A stretch of 64,000 nucleotides of DNA from positions 41,491 through 105,490 of the forward strand of contig NZ_JANZKJ010000018.1 of NCBI RefSeq assembly GCF_025642975.1, given 5' to 3'. The DNA comes from Pseudomonas sp. RIT-PI-S. Lineage in GTDB: Bacteria; Pseudomonadota; Gammaproteobacteria; Pseudomonadales; Pseudomonadaceae. This document shows positions 62,985 through 64,000 of the stretch, in pieces (position 1 is the first letter of the stretch; each line of letters opens with the position of its first letter). The position numbers and the translations under genes were made by a program. The notes below the pieces were generated by a model, which was not told where the DNA came from, ran no database searches, and saw only the letters and a program-made list of their open reading frames with translations.

Positions 62985-63347
62985 TCAGGGCTTGCCTTGC
63001 ATGGCAGCTTCTATGGCGTTGAGCAATGTTTCGCCGGTAAAGGGCTTGGCCAGAAAACAGGCAGCGCCTTCAGCCAGGGAGCGGGTGTCGGCGCCGTTGC
63101 CGTTGGCGGAGATGCACACCACTGGCAGCTTCTTGCCCCGGGCGCGCAGCTGTTGTTGCACCTGGTGGCCCGACAAACCCGGCATGCATAGGTCGAGCAC
63201 CACGCAGGCCGCGGTATCGATTGCCGGCGAAGCAAGGAAGGCTTCGCCGCTGTCGAAGCAAATGGGCTGATAACCTGCGGATTTGAGCAGGTTGGCCAGG
63301 CTTTTTCGCACGGAAAAATCGTCGTCGACGACGCACACCACATGCAT
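62985..63347 (-). CDS. Stand-alone receiver-domain response regulator
   Basis: A 120-aa CheY-like receiver: VCVVDDDFSVRKSLANLL with acidic pair, phospho-acceptor Asp in VVLDLCMPGLSG, and Lys in FLAKPFTGETLLNAI. It has no output domain. The ATG at 63347 (MHVVCVVDDD) is chosen over a longer frame to 63401. It lies 59 bp after a FixJ-type regulator on the same strand, suggesting one phosphorelay. Confidence 0.9.
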   Translation of the reverse strand: MHVVCVVDDDFSVRKSLANLLKSAGYQPICFDSGEAFLASPAIDTAACVVLDLCMPGLSGHQVQQQLRARGKKLPVVCISANGNGADTRSLAEGAACFLAKPFTGETLLNAIEAAMQGKP

Positions 63348-63406
63348 GGGCAGGGCTCTTGGCGGCAGGAGATACGGCGTTGGTAGCTCCCCTAGCCGCA
63401 AGATGC

Positions 63407-64000
63407 TCAGGTGAGCTCAAGCCCGGCCAGGTCGGGGACCATGCCGAGCATTGTGCATAGGTTCACCAGCTCGACCAACGTGCGAGCGCGCATTTTGGCC
63501 ATTACGTGCTTTTTATGCACCTTCACCGTGACCTCGCGAGTGCCGAGCAGGGCCGCCACCTGCTTGCTCTGCCGCCCTTGGATGAGCAGGTCCAGCACTT
63601 CGCGCTCGCGCGTGGTCAAGGCCGCCAGCCGCTGTGCGATCTGCGCTTGCCGCTGGCGCTGGGCATACGCCTGGCCGGCTTGCTCGATCGCGTCGCGCAC
63701 CACCTCCAACAGCAGTTCGTCATTGAACGGCTTGGTCAGAAACTCTTTGGCACCGGCTTTCATCGCCTTTACCGACATGGCGATGGTGCCGTAACCGGTC
63801 ATGAAAATGATTGGCAGGTGAACACCGCGCCTGGCCAGTGCCTCTTGAACGTCGAAGCCTGTGCCTTGGCGCAGGTTGACGTCCAGCAGCAGGCACCCGG
63901 GCCGCTCGGCGCACACCTGCTCGAGAAAGCTGGCGGCATCGGCATAGCCAGCGGCATCCAGGCCCTCGGCGCGCAGCAGGCGGGTCATGGCCGCGCGCAC
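63407..64000 (-). CDS. FixJ-type two-component response regulator (partial, 5' end beyond window)
   Basis: At least 197 aa are visible. The receiver part has LLLDVNLRQGTGFDVQ and FMTGYGTIAMSVKAMKAGAKEFLTKPF. A LuxR-type helix-turn-helix follows (LTTREREVLDLLIQGRQSKQVAALLGTREVTVKVHKKHVMAKM). The TGYGT and KAGA text is typical of the FixJ/NarL hybrid class. The gene runs off the right edge, and its kinase is probably just beyond. Confidence 0.9.
   Translation of the reverse strand: MRAAMTRLLRAEGLDAAGYADAASFLEQVCAERPGCLLLDVNLRQGTGFDVQEALARRGVHLPIIFMTGYGTIAMSVKAMKAGAKEFLTKPFNDELLLEVVRDAIEQAGQAYAQRQRQAQIAQRLAALTTREREVLDLLIQGRQSKQVAALLGTREVTVKVHKKHVMAKMRARTLVELVNLCTMLGMVPDLAGLELT

Overview
The window looks like chromosomal DNA of a Pseudomonas species from the P. 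putida / P. fluorescens side of the genus. The reasons are GC-rich codon use, the nrdR-ribD-ribE-ribBA-ribH-nusB-thiL-pgpA operon, the xseB-ispA-dxs operon, an OprG/OmpW porin behind an Anr-like box, a Zur-type site before a ZrgA/ABC operon, and Pseudomonas-style REP hairpins. No database search was possible, so names rest on motifs, length, gene order and recalled family knowledge. I saw no tRNA, rRNA, CRISPR array, insertion sequence or prophage.

Layout. 1-152: tail of ssb and its terminator. 481-2340: a secreted RTX lipase of family I.3 without its type I exporter nearby. 2353-22528: a leftward type VI secretion (T6SS) operon. In transcription order it reads: unknown 249-aa gene, tssB, tssC, tssE, tssF, tssG, clpV (tssH), tssJ, tssK, tssL, tssM, a second IcmF-type gene ending in an OmpA-like domain, hcp, tssA. 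It has every core gene except vgrG, and no PAAR gene or recognisable effector. 23167-26375: a chemoreceptor, an outer-membrane channel and a small solute-binding-like protein in one rightward operon. 26469-27451: two acetyltransferase genes, one broken by a single-base frameshift. 27560-32476: a polyamine (gamma-glutamyl) catabolic locus with a divergent AraC regulator. 32601-35128: a GAF/HisKA_2 sensor kinase divergent from an HD-GYP protein. 35249-37058: two overlapping SDR-type sugar-nucleotide genes.

37147-41109: oprG with an Anr-like box, then a Zur-type operon (ZrgA-like protein, ABC ATPase, FtsX-type permease, DUF3299 protein). 41193-43794: a small unknown gene, a REP pair, a CnoX-type thioredoxin, a methyltransferase and a YbaY-like lipoprotein. 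43924-49868: nrdR and the riboflavin/nusB/thiL/pgpA operon. 49914-51360: a periplasmic binding protein and ribA. 51439-54554: the xseB-ispA-dxs isoprenoid operon on the minus strand. 54637-58101: a DUF421 membrane protein, two small membrane proteins, a LysR regulator and a divergent metallo-beta-lactamase-fold enzyme. 58114-62804: an MFS transporter, a YcaC-like hydrolase, a YtcJ-like amidohydrolase and a short AraC regulator. 62985-64000: a stand-alone receiver protein and a FixJ-type regulator cut by the window edge.

The most interesting points are the extra IcmF-OmpA protein, which probably supplies the peptidoglycan anchor that TssL lacks; the hairpin between hcp and tssA; the unknown first gene of the T6SS operon; the chemoreceptor-channel-binding protein operon; an RmlD-like protein that has lost its catalytic Tyr/Lys; and the degenerate GTP cyclohydrolase half of RibBA alongside an intact RibA.
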